Source: a virus. From it: a stretch of DNA of 56,503 nt. Below, piece by piece: positions 1-8,954 of the stretch (position 1 is the first letter of the stretch; each line of letters starts with the position of its first letter). The translations under genes were made by a program, and so were the position numbers. The stretch lies in the IMG/VR virus record IMGVR_UViG_3300034180_000036, positions 1-56,503 of that record; one strand, 5' to 3'. Under the pieces are notes generated by a model, which was not told where the DNA came from, did not search any database, and was given only the letters and a program-made list of their open reading frames with translations.

Positions 1-759
1 CGAGAACGACCAGGTGCGTCCGCCGGTGTTGCCGGCCAGGTCGTCGACCGAGACCGTGATCGACGTCGTGTCATTCATCGGCAGATCGCCGACGCGATCG
101 ATCACGACATCGATGAAGCCAGCCCCGGGCGTGATCGACGACCCCGCGCCGTTGTAGGGCGCCTGGAACACCCCGCCAGTGATCGCCGCTGCGGGGCTTC
201 CAAGCACGCCCTCGGTGAGGGTCACGTCCAGCGTGCTCGAGTCGACCCCCGAGCCGCCATCCGTGACGCGGAAGCTGACGTTCGTCGATTCTGAGACCCC
301 CGTCGCACCGTTGACGGGGCTCAAGTTCACGACCGACGGAGCGGTCTCGTCAGCCGTCGTGAACGAATAGGTGACGTCTGCGGCGTTGAGGAGCGCGCTC
401 AGGTCGGTCGCGCGCACGCGGACCGAGATCGCCGTGAGCTCGGGAAGGGCGACGGCCGGCGTGATGCTGAATCGATACCCGTTGGCGATCGCTGTGACCG
501 ATCCGGTCCACGTGCCCTGAAACGCACTGCCGCTGTAGGCGGCCTCGGGGGTGCCGGCGCCGATCGTCACATCGATGATGATGGAGCCGAGGTTGACGCC
601 CGATCCGACGTCGACGATGTCGAGGCCGATTGTCGTGTTCGTCGGAATGCCCGTCGCGGCCGGCGCCGGAGCCTGGTTGAGCACCTGTGGCGCAGCGGTG
701 TCCGCGGGCGCGGCGCCGCTCGCAGCCGGAACGATCGTCTCGATGAGGACGCGCGCCAT
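1..759 (-). CDS. Tail fibre-like protein with Ig-like domains (3' end outside window)
   Basis: The frame opens at ATG 759 and stays open to the left edge (253 codons), so the C-terminus is missing. An AAGGTG ribosome site sits five bases before the ATG. The translation begins MARVLIETIVPAAS and contains two passages typical of bacterial Ig-like (Big_5 type) domains, around 'TAPSVVNLSPVNGATGVSES' and 'STLDVTLTEG'. Low-charge beta-rich repeats at the distal end of a tail operon usually belong to fibre or adhesin proteins that contact the host surface. It follows the 397-residue protein by nine bases. The fold class is supported by sequence pattern; the receptor-binding role is inferred from position. 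Confidence 0.7.
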   Translation of the reverse strand, partial: MARVLIETIVPAASGAAPADTAAPQVLNQAPAPAATGIPTNTTIGLDIVDVGSGVNLGSIIIDVTIGAGTPEAAYSGSAFQGTWTGSVTAIANGYRFSITPAVALPELTAISVRVRATDLSALLNAADVTYSFTTADETAPSVVNLSPVNGATGVSESTNVSFRVTDGGSGVDSSTLDVTLTEGVLGSPAAAITGGVFQAPYNGAGSSITPGAGFIDVVIDRVGDLPMNDTTSITVSVDDLAGNTGGRTWSFS

Positions 760-768
760 GAGGGCACC

Positions 769-1962
769 TTACAGCGGCATCGGGCCGAGCGCGTAGTAAT
801 CGGGGCTCGTCGACGTGAAGCGCTGAGGAGAGGCCTGGACCACCGGCGAAGCGCGCTGATCGTCGAACCAGTCGTGAGGGAAGAGCGTCGGCGTCCCCGC
901 GTACTGCCACAGGCCAGGAACGCGGCCCATCTGCCCGGGATGATCTGTCGTCGCCGAGCCCATGACCGCCGCGCGCGCGAGGAAACGGAGGTTGGCTTCG
1001 GCCGGCGAGCCGCCCGAACCGAACTCGCCACCAGACGCCGCGCCGGGCGCAGCAACGCCACCCGACAGCGCCCACACCGTGCGATATGCGTGGTCGTTCC
1101 CGCTCGAGCCGGCGCCGGTGTTCTGAAGGTCTTGGTCGCGGACGTTGTCCCAATGGAACGGGCTCGTCCAATTCGAGACGAGGTCGAGATCGTTGTTCGT
1201 TCCGACCCAGCGGAAGAGCGGTTGCGCGAGCATTCCGATTCGGGCGTCGACGTAGCTGTTCGCGAGACGCACGAAGGTGATGCTCGTCGTGGTGACGGCA
1301 GCGACGACCGCGCGTTCGGCAGCGGGGGACGTGCTCGCGTCGAACTCGGCGAGCTGAAGGACGTCGCCGGGCGTGAGGCCTGCCGTCAGGGGGTTGCCCG
1401 TCACCGTCACCGTGACGAAGCGCCCCGCCGTGATGCCCGCCGTCGGTGTGAAGACGTCGGGCACCACGCCAACGCCGTCGCGGATCATTCGACCCATGAA
1501 CATCGAGAAGACCGATCCGGTGTGCGCCGTGTTCTGGAAGAAGGCCCAGATCGAATCGAGGTCGGCACGGATCTGAAAGTCCATCGCTTCTTCCGTCGCG
1601 ATGTTCCAGTTGTCGAGCGTCCCGACTCCCGCCCCTGTCGTGACGCCGATTTCGCCCTCGAGCGCGTTCGACGCATCGAGCTTCGCGCCCAAGAGGAATT
1701 GGATCCGAGTCGAATCGAGGATGATGCGCATGCCGATCTGTTCGGCAGCGGACTCGCCGGTCGAGTAGAAGACCGAGTCACGCGTCGCGAGGCTGTTTTC
1801 GCTCCATCCGGCCGCGAGCAACGCCGTTTGCAGCGCATCCCACATTCCCGCGCGAGTCGACGGCGCCGCGCGCTGCGTCGTTCCTGTGCGCGTCGTGTCG
1901 AACACGGTCCCTGACGGCGAAGCGTCGGGGACGTTGGGCGTGTACTCGTAGATCAGCGTCAT
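769..1962 (-). CDS. Virion-associated tail/fibre protein, 397 aa
   Basis: No named family was recognised. The protein begins MTLIYEYTPN, is rich in Gly, Thr, Ala and Asn, and has few charged residues, like phage surface proteins. An N-terminal segment (about 35-160) resembles an alpha/beta attachment domain containing MWDALQTALLAAGW. The middle (about 170-235) looks like a beta-sandwich with Thr/Val-rich strands. It sits between the 93-residue protein and the Ig-like protein in the host-contact part of the operon, so a fibre, fibre-attachment or baseplate-periphery role is likely. The stop TAA is nine bases before the next ATG. Confidence 0.6.
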   Translation of the reverse strand: MTLIYEYTPNVPDASPSGTVFDTTRTGTTQRAAPSTRAGMWDALQTALLAAGWSENSLATRDSVFYSTGESAAEQIGMRIILDSTRIQFLLGAKLDASNALEGEIGVTTGAGVGTLDNWNIATEEAMDFQIRADLDSIWAFFQNTAHTGSVFSMFMGRMIRDGVGVVPDVFTPTAGITAGRFVTVTVTGNPLTAGLTPGDVLQLAEFDASTSPAAERAVVAAVTTTSITFVRLANSYVDARIGMLAQPLFRWVGTNNDLDLVSNWTSPFHWDNVRDQDLQNTGAGSSGNDHAYRTVWALSGGVAAPGAASGGEFGSGGSPAEANLRFLARAAVMGSATTDHPGQMGRVPGLWQYAGTPTLFPHDWFDDQRASPVVQASPQRFTSTSPDYYALGPMPL

Positions 1963-1965
1963 GGC

Positions 1966-2247
1966 CTACCCCTGATTCACGATCGGCACGAGGTCGGGGA
2001 TGAACGTCGGCGGATGCGTCTCTTGCGGAACGAGATCCCGAAGTTCGTCTTCGCCGTCGGCTGCCACTACCAGAGCGCCGCCCGACAAGACACCTTGATC
2101 GAGCGGAACGAGAATGAACGTCGCGAGGTCGTCGAAGGTGGGCTCATAGGTCTCGACGACCTCCCCGAGCTCAAGAACGTCATGAGGCACGAGCTCGAGC
2201 AGGGTGTCGACGGCCGGAATGACCGTTTCGATCACCCGACGGGTCAT
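1966..2247 (-). CDS. Small acidic tail protein, 93 aa
   Basis: The real start is the internal ATG at 2247, which overlaps the stop of the preceding gene as ATGA. The longer upstream frame is arginine-rich antisense-like sequence and was not used. The product is acidic and hydrophobic (MTRRVIETVIPAVDTLLELV) with no recognised domain. Tight coupling between two large structural genes suggests a connector, chaperone or minor component for the adjacent fibre proteins. This role is inference from position only. Confidence 0.6.
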   Translation of the reverse strand: MTRRVIETVIPAVDTLLELVPHDVLELGEVVETYEPTFDDLATFILVPLDQGVLSGGALVVAADGEDELRDLVPQETHPPTFIPDLVPIVNQG

Positions 2248-4649
2248 GCCGGCCTCGCCATTGCGGCCGGCATAGGACCCAGCAACATCGTGATGGGCGG
2301 CAACGTCGTGACCGCGAGGTCGCCGTCTGGATCGTTGAATGGAGACGGAAGCGCGAGATACCACTCGCCCGCCCGATTCGCGATTACGCCGCCGCTGCCC
2401 GCTCGTGCCGACGCAATCGCGAAGTGCGGGATGTAGCCGCGCGTCGCGTCGCCGTTCGGATCCGTCACCACCACGCGATGCGCACCCATGTGACCGCTCG
2501 ACTGATTCGGCTGTGACGTCGAGACGTTCGTGTCCGCCCCCTCGAGACGGCACGCCATGTCGAAGCCCGAGTTCACGAGCGTCGGGCTGTTCACGTCGTG
2601 ATAGGTCGCATCGCTGAACGCGTGACGGTTCCCGACGCGGACACTTCCGTTCGTGATCGACGTCCACGGGTTCGTGGCATGGGGGAACTTCGAAACGTAG
2701 ATCGGTTGCGGGTCTTCGCCCACGAGCGCGCCCGCGAGGTAGTCCTCGCTGAGGTTGGCGACCGTGATTCCATAGCCGCCGCCACCCATACCCGTCGCGA
2801 CGAAGCCGCTGTCGCCGACCGTTTCCGTCATCGAGACGTTGCCGACCCCGCCAGCGGTCCCATGAACGAGATCGACACGCGCCGTGTCGCCGATGGACGG
2901 CGTGATGTTCACCGTCCCGGTGCCGATCGCGGTGATCAGACGATCGCGCATCGTCGTCGCGCTCGGAGCGCCGGACGTGTCGACGAGGATGTTCCCGCCG
3001 GTGGGCGTCGCGTCGTCGCGGAATTCGTACGTGTCCGTGTTCCCTTCGCCGTCGTTGATGACGAGGGTCTCGCCGTTCACGTGAGAGGCGCCGGCGATCG
3101 TCGTGACGGTGCCGATGGCCGGCAGTAGGCCGGGGAGTGCCGTGATCGTCGTGCTTTCGATGAACTCGCCGCTGTGCGAGGTCTCCGCCGTGATGCCGGC
3201 GCGGACGTCCTGCCCGACGATCTGGAGACGATCGCCGACGGCGTAGGCCGTGCCCGAGCTCGGCGAAGCCGGGTTCTCGCCGTTCGCGGTGCCGGGCCCG
3301 CCGATGCGCAGCGTGACGCTCGTGCCGTTCGTCACGGGCCACGACAGCCGCCAATTCGTGACGGGCGTCTGTCCGCGCGGCGCGAGCTGACCGAAGCTCA
3401 CGTAGCTCGAACCGTACCCTTCGAGGTCGAACCAGATGTGCATGGCGTCGAGGTCGCCGAAGATCGCGTAGTTGTAGGTGCAGAGCTGGCCGCCGCGCGT
3501 GGTCACCTTCGCGTTCTCGCGAGCGAACTGCGAAGCGGCCGTGCCGTGATAGGGCGTCGCCCACGCAAGGAAGTCGGGGATCGCGCTGCCGTTGAGCATG
3601 TCGGGATGCCACAGCGGCCCGTTCGTGTTCGTGTTTGCTCCGTCGAACGAAGTCGCCCAACTGTTGTTGGTTGCATTGCCTCCGCGGCAGATGTTCACCC
3701 CGTTGCCTTCGTTCGTGCCTCCGTTCACGAACGAACGGTCATAGGCTGAGATCATCGAGAAGTCCCAGCCGTGTTGACCCGACGTACCCACGCCGACACC
3801 GTTGGCGTTGTTGCCGCCGAGCACACGCGCGTAGAGCTCTTTTTGTCCATCCTCGCCCTGCGAGTAGTAGATCCGATCCCAGACGATCCGGCGTCCGGCG
3901 CCGGCGCCGTCGTTCTTCCCGCGATCGTGGTGGATGGCCCAGCCGCACAAGAGCATCGCCTTGTGGATCGCGTGCCCGATATCTTCCGGCGTGAAGACCG
4001 GCGGGTCGCGCATCTCCCACGCGAGGCTCGAGGCCGTCGGGAACGTGCTGATCGCGTCAGGGTGTGGCGACGAGATCGTGACGACGGTCCCGGACGTGCG
4101 CCCGCTGATCTCCCACGGCAGCCATCGGAGCTGAAGATCCGAAGCGGTCGGGAAGAAGATTGCACGACCCACCGTCGGCCCGTTGTTGGTGCGAACCGCC
4201 GGGAAGGGGCCACCGCCGCCGCCGAGCGGACCTTCGTCCGTGGGGAACGTGTTCGCGGTGCCGACCGTGAACGTCGCGCTCGCGTGGATGATGTACGTGA
4301 CGCCGGTCCCAGCGACGGACGCGCGGAAGCCTTCGACCGTCGCCCAGGCGCCGCCACCGTCGACCGCGGTGATGCGCCCCGTGAAGTTCTCGTGTCGCCG
4401 CGTACCCGAACCCGCGGGCGATGCCGACGCCGGCGGAGTTGTTCGGAACGTTACGAGCCGCCCCACGTCCGCCGCCGTGAACGGCGTATCGACGTTGTTG
4501 TAGATCCGCCCGCGCTCCGCCTCTGAGCCGATCTGGAAGGCGCCGTTCGTGTTCTCGACGCGCGCCGCGGGCGCCGAGACGGCGCCGTCGGGAGCGCCGA
4601 AGGGGCTTCGACGCCAAAGGGTGCGGGTGTTGATCAAGGTCGCGGTCAT
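2244..4649 (-). CDS. Large tail fibre/baseplate-peripheral structural protein, 801 aa
   Basis: The start is ATG 4649, overlapping the stop of the baseplate J gene as ATGA. The frame extends further upstream but only as shadow sequence. The N-terminal third is Gly/Thr-rich and beta-like. The middle contains aromatic and Asn-rich stretches (WDFSMISAYDRSF, GNATNNSWATSF). A later module (about residues 575-690) has the look of a phage tail beta-domain (NGETLVINDGEGNTDTYEF followed by MRDRLITAIG). No enzyme motif was seen. Directly downstream of gpJ, such proteins are usually fibres or baseplate-fibre adaptors. Function is inferred from context and composition. Confidence 0.7.
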   Translation of the reverse strand: MTATLINTRTLWRRSPFGAPDGAVSAPAARVENTNGAFQIGSEAERGRIYNNVDTPFTAADVGRLVTFRTTPPASASPAGSGTRRHENFTGRITAVDGGGAWATVEGFRASVAGTGVTYIIHASATFTVGTANTFPTDEGPLGGGGGPFPAVRTNNGPTVGRAIFFPTASDLQLRWLPWEISGRTSGTVVTISSPHPDAISTFPTASSLAWEMRDPPVFTPEDIGHAIHKAMLLCGWAIHHDRGKNDGAGAGRRIVWDRIYYSQGEDGQKELYARVLGGNNANGVGVGTSGQHGWDFSMISAYDRSFVNGGTNEGNGVNICRGGNATNNSWATSFDGANTNTNGPLWHPDMLNGSAIPDFLAWATPYHGTAASQFARENAKVTTRGGQLCTYNYAIFGDLDAMHIWFDLEGYGSSYVSFGQLAPRGQTPVTNWRLSWPVTNGTSVTLRIGGPGTANGENPASPSSGTAYAVGDRLQIVGQDVRAGITAETSHSGEFIESTTITALPGLLPAIGTVTTIAGASHVNGETLVINDGEGNTDTYEFRDDATPTGGNILVDTSGAPSATTMRDRLITAIGTGTVNITPSIGDTARVDLVHGTAGGVGNVSMTETVGDSGFVATGMGGGGYGITVANLSEDYLAGALVGEDPQPIYVSKFPHATNPWTSITNGSVRVGNRHAFSDATYHDVNSPTLVNSGFDMACRLEGADTNVSTSQPNQSSGHMGAHRVVVTDPNGDATRGYIPHFAIASARAGSGGVIANRAGEWYLALPSPFNDPDGDLAVTTLPPITMLLGPMPAAMARPA

Positions 4650-6823
4650 GGGTTCACCGAAAGCGAGAACGTTCCCGCAACGGGGAGCTCTCGGGGTTGA
4701 AGGGTGAGATCCGTCGCCGGCGTCGAGATGTCGACGTCGGTGGCGGTCGGATCGGCGGCGAAGATCTCGTGCGTCAGGCGCGAAACAGGGACCCGCCCGC
4801 CGAAGTCCCACGTGAAGGTGACGCCGTCATCTTCCACGGCTTCGGGGAGCAGGATGCGCGCGAGAGCGTTTCCGATCGTCGTTGCGGTCGAGTTGCGGCC
4901 CGCCTGAATCACCGCCGTGATATCGATGACGCGCGGGACGTAGTTCACCGCAACGACCTGCGAGTTCGCGACGAAGCGCTTCGGAATGGGCGGGTCTGCG
5001 AAGGGATCGCCGTTGAAGAAGCTCGAGATGGCGTCGAGCTGTGCTTGCGTGAGCAGCGCCCCGCCGGCGGCAACCACGACGAGCTCGACAGTCTTCGGCC
5101 CGAAGCCTTCTTCGATCGCCGCGGCGCGAGTGATCAGCGGAAGCGTCGCGTCGTAGTTTCGCGCACGAAGCACCAGGTCGATCGCGTCGTCGGGACCGAT
5201 CGCAACGCCGCGCGTTCGAAGAGAGGCCGGCCCCGCGATCTTCGCGCGGGCGAGCGACTCGGGCGTCGAACCTTCGGGCGCGGCCCATCCGGTCGCCCGT
5301 CGCGCGTTGAAGATCGTTCCGACGTACGTCAGGCCCGTCTTGTCGACGATGATGGTCCGGGCGCCGACGTTCCCATCGAGCTCGCCGCCGTATCGATACT
5401 CGGTTCGGATGTTGGCCGAACCGGTCGCGGGGATCGCCCCGGTCACGCCGTCGCCGAACTGAACGATCATGCGGCCGTCGTCGTCCGTGTCGATCGTGAA
5501 GTGCCGATCGGTCGGCGCGCTGGAAAGCAAGCTCTCTTGCCGCGTCCATTCGACGTCGTCGACCCACACACGCGCGGTGTCGTCGAGGTAGTTCTTCCGC
5601 GCGCCCACGAACTGTTGGTTGACCGAGCCGTCGCTTGAGCCGAGCGGATTCTCGGCCTGTGTCTGCCCCTGAGTCACAAGCCGCTTCACGTACTGGTTGC
5701 GCTGTGCGATGTCGATCAGATCGATGATCGGAGCCGTCGGCGCGCTCACCGTGATGATGCGGTATCGCATCCAATAGCCCGACGTCGAGTTGATGGTGCC
5801 CGGATCCCAATTCTCGGTGATCGACTGCGGAAGGTCGAAGTCGACGTTCCCCGACGCTTGAAGATCGATGGTCCCGTCGGTGAGGTTCGTGAACCTCACC
5901 CAGGGGCCGCCCACGGTGTAGTCGTCGACGAGCGTCGAAGGCGAGCTTTGCCCGAGCAAGCCGGTCGTCGTCACGACGTTCACGCCGCCGACGAAATCGC
6001 TGAAGAGGTCTTCGAACGCACCTGTCGAGTTGAGCCGCACACGGATCGGCGTGCCGCGCAGATCCGTCGTGCCGAGATAGTCGGTCAGGTCGAAGGTCAG
6101 CGTCGTCCCGTTGTCCGTGACGAGCGTCGGGTTCGCCTTGTCGAAGCGGCCGTCGTAGTATTCCCAAACGCCGGTCAGGCCAGCGCCGGGCGTGTCGAAC
6201 GTGAGCGCGACGCGATCCCACATCGCTTCGGGATGCGAGAAGAGGAGCGAGTCGCCTTCACGCGCGGCACTGCCGCCCACCGGCGTCACCCACGGGGTGA
6301 TCTCGTTCCCCGCCGTCCCCAGATTTGCGAGCGCCGTGACGTCGGTGTAGACGCCATCTTCCACAGCAAACGCGGACCCGACCTGATCGGTTCGCGTGAC
6401 AGAGAGCGCGACGAGGGCTTCGAAGACCCGAGCCGGATCCGTCGGCGTCGAGCGCGTTGCCACCTGCGCAGCCAGCGGGATCACTTCGACCGTCGCAGAA
6501 AGCACTTGCGCGAGCTGATACACGACTTCGGTCTGAGCAGGGCTCGCGGTGGCGAGCCGGTAGTCGATCAGCTCGAGCAGGTTCGCCACCGACGCGCGAA
6601 GCTGGGCCGTCGGAAGCGTGCTCTCGTTCGCCGCCATGTCGACGCGCACGGCGTTGATGTGACCGACGAGCCCGAGCATGCGCTCGAGCTGGATCATCGG
6701 CTCTTGGTCGCTCTCGTCGGTCAGCTCGGGGACGTTGCGCCGGCCGTACTCGCGAAGCGCCTCGATGAGGTCCGCGTAGTAGAAGGCGCCGAAGCGAAAG
6801 CTGGGAATGTCGATAGTCGCCAC
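4646..6823 (-). CDS. Baseplate wedge protein, gpJ/gp6-like
   Basis: This 725-residue protein has the organisation of baseplate J-like proteins. It has a helical N-terminus (MATIDIPSFRFGAFYYADL), a long beta-rich insert, then the conserved core around 'IVQFGDGVTGAIPATG', 'RYGGELDGNVGA' and 'EGSTPESLARAKIAGPASLR', and a C-terminal 'VELVVVAAGGALLTQAQLD' segment. Family members form the wedges that surround the hub and trigger sheath contraction. It lies directly after the gp25-like gene, the usual order. The start is GTG 6823, just after the gp25 stop. It is longer than P2 gpJ because of the central insert, as in many T4-like or injection-system-like tails. Confidence 0.92.
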   Translation of the reverse strand: MATIDIPSFRFGAFYYADLIEALREYGRRNVPELTDESDQEPMIQLERMLGLVGHINAVRVDMAANESTLPTAQLRASVANLLELIDYRLATASPAQTEVVYQLAQVLSATVEVIPLAAQVATRSTPTDPARVFEALVALSVTRTDQVGSAFAVEDGVYTDVTALANLGTAGNEITPWVTPVGGSAAREGDSLLFSHPEAMWDRVALTFDTPGAGLTGVWEYYDGRFDKANPTLVTDNGTTLTFDLTDYLGTTDLRGTPIRVRLNSTGAFEDLFSDFVGGVNVVTTTGLLGQSSPSTLVDDYTVGGPWVRFTNLTDGTIDLQASGNVDFDLPQSITENWDPGTINSTSGYWMRYRIITVSAPTAPIIDLIDIAQRNQYVKRLVTQGQTQAENPLGSSDGSVNQQFVGARKNYLDDTARVWVDDVEWTRQESLLSSAPTDRHFTIDTDDDGRMIVQFGDGVTGAIPATGSANIRTEYRYGGELDGNVGARTIIVDKTGLTYVGTIFNARRATGWAAPEGSTPESLARAKIAGPASLRTRGVAIGPDDAIDLVLRARNYDATLPLITRAAAIEEGFGPKTVELVVVAAGGALLTQAQLDAISSFFNGDPFADPPIPKRFVANSQVVAVNYVPRVIDITAVIQAGRNSTATTIGNALARILLPEAVEDDGVTFTWDFGGRVPVSRLTHEIFAADPTATDVDISTPATDLTLQPRELPVAGTFSLSVNP

Positions 6824-6826
6824 GTC

Positions 6827-7216
6827 TCACGCTCCGAATTGGCTGATCGCGGACAGCTTACGCCGAAACGTCTCGGGTCTGTCGGTCTCGAGGTCGATGT
6901 AACGGAAGCTGAGCACGAGCTCGCCTTCGGTCTCGCGCGTGAACGCGATCGATTCGGGCACGAGACGAAACCGCTTGTCGGTCTCGAACCGCGAGAAGAT
7001 CACGATGAGCCGTCGACGGATCAGCGCTTGCTGAACCGGATCCGACAGCCCGAAGACGTGGCCATATCCGAGATTCCTGTCGAGCTCGAAGGCGTTCTCG
7101 GTCTCGTCGGCCCCGAGCGCGACGAGGAGCAGCTTGATCGCCTGGTCGGCCCCGGAGAGCAACGGCGTGCCGCCCGAGGGGCCAGGACGAACAGGAAGCG
7201 GAAGGCCGGTCGACAT
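6827..7216 (-). CDS. Baseplate wedge protein, gp25/gpW-like
   Basis: The protein is 129 residues, normal for the GPW_gp25 family. Residues 20-125 contain the expected pattern: an N-terminal helix with AIKLLLVALG, the segment LSDPVQQALIRRRLIVIFSRFE, then 'RFRLVPESIAFTRE' and a closing beta strand. gp25 nucleates the sheath at the baseplate and joins the wedge complex with gpJ, whose gene follows. The gene starts ATG 7216, three bases after the stop of the proline-rich repeat protein. Confidence 0.9.
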   Translation of the reverse strand: MSTGLPLPVRPGPSGGTPLLSGADQAIKLLLVALGADETENAFELDRNLGYGHVFGLSDPVQQALIRRRLIVIFSRFETDKRFRLVPESIAFTRETEGELVLSFRYIDLETDRPETFRRKLSAISQFGA

Positions 7217-7219
7217 CGT

Positions 7220-7543
7220 TCACTCAAAGGGGCACGCAGGGAGCTCAGGAAGCGCCGGGAGTGCCGGACCCGAAGGTAGCGCGATCGTCGGGACGGGGAG
7301 GGAGATCGTCGGGAGTGTCGGCAAGACGCCCAATTCTATGCTTGGCAATGCTGGCAATGTTGGAAGCGCGGGGCCGGCCGGCACCGCGATCGTCGGGACG
7401 GGGAGGGAGATCGAAGGCAGCGACGGAAGAGACACGTCCGCGCTCAGCGAGGGGAGAGCAGGAAGCGCCGGCCCGGCCGGCGGCGCGATCGTCGGAACGG
7501 GCAACGCAGGAACCGGAAGCGCTGGGAAGTTGCACGACGGCAT
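7220..7543 (-). CDS. Proline-rich repeat protein of the baseplate hub region, 107 aa
   Basis: The ATG at 7543 overlaps the preceding stop as TGATG, the same coupling used across this operon. The protein is almost entirely a low-complexity Pro/Leu/Ala sequence. Three copies of the 17-residue unit LPVPTIAxPxGPALPxL occur at residues 14-30, 47-63 and 82-98. They are separated by LPSLPSISL-type spacers and flanked by single cysteines at 4 and 104. The DNA shows matching direct repeats near 7275, 7387 and 7487. No catalytic motif is visible. A polyproline-type rod or flexible linker is plausible. Its place between the spike and gp25 genes points to the baseplate centre, but no family was recognised. 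Confidence 0.7.
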   Translation of the reverse strand: MPSCNFPALPVPALPVPTIAPPAGPALPALPSLSADVSLPSLPSISLPVPTIAVPAGPALPTLPALPSIELGVLPTLPTISLPVPTIALPSGPALPALPELPACPFE

Positions 7544-7983
7544 CAGGACCAGGGTACAGGGCTCGCCGGCGGGATCGTCACCGTTCCCGTGATCGCCCAT
7601 GCGACGGTCGTCGCCGCGATCGAAGCGGCGGGGATGTTCGGGTCGTTGATCGGCGGGAGCGGCGGGGGCACGTAGAGCGCCGGAGGCGGGACCACAGCCT
7701 GTGGGGGCGTGGCGGCCACCATGAGCGCTGTGAAGGCCGCGTAGCCGGCGCCCAGCGCGACGGCGCCGACACCAGGCACCGGAGAGACCAACGGCGCCAT
7801 GGCGGCGCTCATGGCCGCCTCGGCGGCGCTGAGAACGCCAGGGAGCGGGGTGGGGAGCGCGACCGGGGCGAAGAAGGCGCCCAAGGCGGCGGCCCAGCGG
7901 TCCGCTGTCTCTTGCGCGTCAGCCGGCGGGTTCACCGACAGGTCGACGATGGCCGCCGTGAATCCACCTACATCGAAAGGCAT
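7543..7983 (-). CDS. Small hydrophobic, proline-rich protein next to the spike gene, 146 aa
   Basis: ATG 7983 overlaps the spike stop codon (TGATG). The N-terminal half is alanine-rich and hydrophobic (about 45-95, AAEAAMSAAMAPLVSPVPGVG and following). The C-terminal half is proline-rich (VPPPALYVPPPLPPIND). In contractile-tail operons a small protein here is often a spike-associated or PAAR-like accessory. No PAAR motif was recognised, so the role is unassigned. Composition links it to the neighbouring proline repeat protein. Confidence 0.65.
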   Translation of the reverse strand: MPFDVGGFTAAIVDLSVNPPADAQETADRWAAALGAFFAPVALPTPLPGVLSAAEAAMSAAMAPLVSPVPGVGAVALGAGYAAFTALMVAATPPQAVVPPPALYVPPPLPPINDPNIPAASIAATTVAWAITGTVTIPPASPVPWS

Positions 7984-8954
7984 CAGGACACCGTGACCGT
8001 CGCGGACGCAACCGCCGGGAGCAAGGGCACGACGGGCGGCGAGCTCGGGCCGAAGGCCGTCAGGTGGATGTGCGTGTCGAAGCTCGCTTGAAGCTCAACG
8101 AAGCGCGCGACGGGTGACGATGGCGCGGCCCCGAGCGTGGTCTGAGCTCCGCGCACGTTCACGGTCGCGCCGTCGACGTTCACGGTCCCGCCCTGCGAGT
8201 TGACGTTGACGGTGCGTGCGGCGCCCGACTGGACCGTGACGTCCGCGCCGGCCTGCACCGTGACGTTCGAGCCAGCGTTGATGAGCGTGTCACCCTGCGC
8301 ATTCACAGAGATCGATGCGCTCGTCGTCTCGATCGTGTTCCCGTGGCGGTCGATGATCGCCACGCCGGCTGAGCGAGTCGTGATCACGTTCCCGTGCTCG
8401 TCGATGATCATGAACTCGCCGGCTTCCGCGTTGAAGAAGATCGTCGAGCCGGTCCGGTTCTGAATCACGATCGAGCCGTTCGGCTGGAAGTCGAGGAAGG
8501 CCGTTCCGCCGTCGCTCGGGCGCGTCCATGCGAGAAGAATCCGCTCGGCGCCTTCGGTGTCGTCGAACACGAGGAAGTGACCGGTCGGCGTGGCGAAGCC
8601 GCGGCGCTTGCCATGGTTCGTCGCGGTGAAGATCGCGTTCGGCGGGCGAGGAGCCTCACCCTCTTCGCTCGCGAAGCGACGCCCGGTCCATCGGAATCGA
8701 GGTTCGTCGATGAACGCTTGGTTCGGCACGTCTTCGGTCGTCTCGTCCGAGGTCACCGCTTCGATCTCAATCTCTTCGCCGACATCAGGAACGGTGAACC
8801 ATCCCCATTGCCAAACAGGCTCGATCGCATCCGGAAGCTCTTGCTCGTCGTCGCCAGTGATGTCGGCGCACTTCACGAACACGCGCCCGCGCGGGGGTGA
8901 ATCGTCCGCGAGCCGAGTGACGATCGCGGAGAAGCGTTCGACGATGACGGTCAC
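7983..8954 (-). CDS. Baseplate spike protein, gpV/gp5-like
   Basis: The chosen start is GTG 8954, which overlaps the hub stop as GTGA and has a GAGGAAGG ribosome site. The upstream extension of nine codons is not needed. The N-terminal region (to about 95) fits the OB-fold of gpV/gp5 spikes (VFVKCADITGDD, WGWFTVPDVGEEIEIE). The middle and C-terminus form a repetitive beta-helix, with short repeats such as 'GSNVTVQAGADVTVQSGA' and 'GGTVNVDGATVNVRGA'. These are typical of trimeric membrane-piercing needles. 'FDTHIHLTAFGPSSPPVVP' lies near the C-terminus. No lysozyme domain is present. Confidence 0.88.
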   Translation of the reverse strand: MTVIVERFSAIVTRLADDSPPRGRVFVKCADITGDDEQELPDAIEPVWQWGWFTVPDVGEEIEIEAVTSDETTEDVPNQAFIDEPRFRWTGRRFASEEGEAPRPPNAIFTATNHGKRRGFATPTGHFLVFDDTEGAERILLAWTRPSDGGTAFLDFQPNGSIVIQNRTGSTIFFNAEAGEFMIIDEHGNVITTRSAGVAIIDRHGNTIETTSASISVNAQGDTLINAGSNVTVQAGADVTVQSGAARTVNVNSQGGTVNVDGATVNVRGAQTTLGAAPSSPVARFVELQASFDTHIHLTAFGPSSPPVVPLLPAVASATVTVS

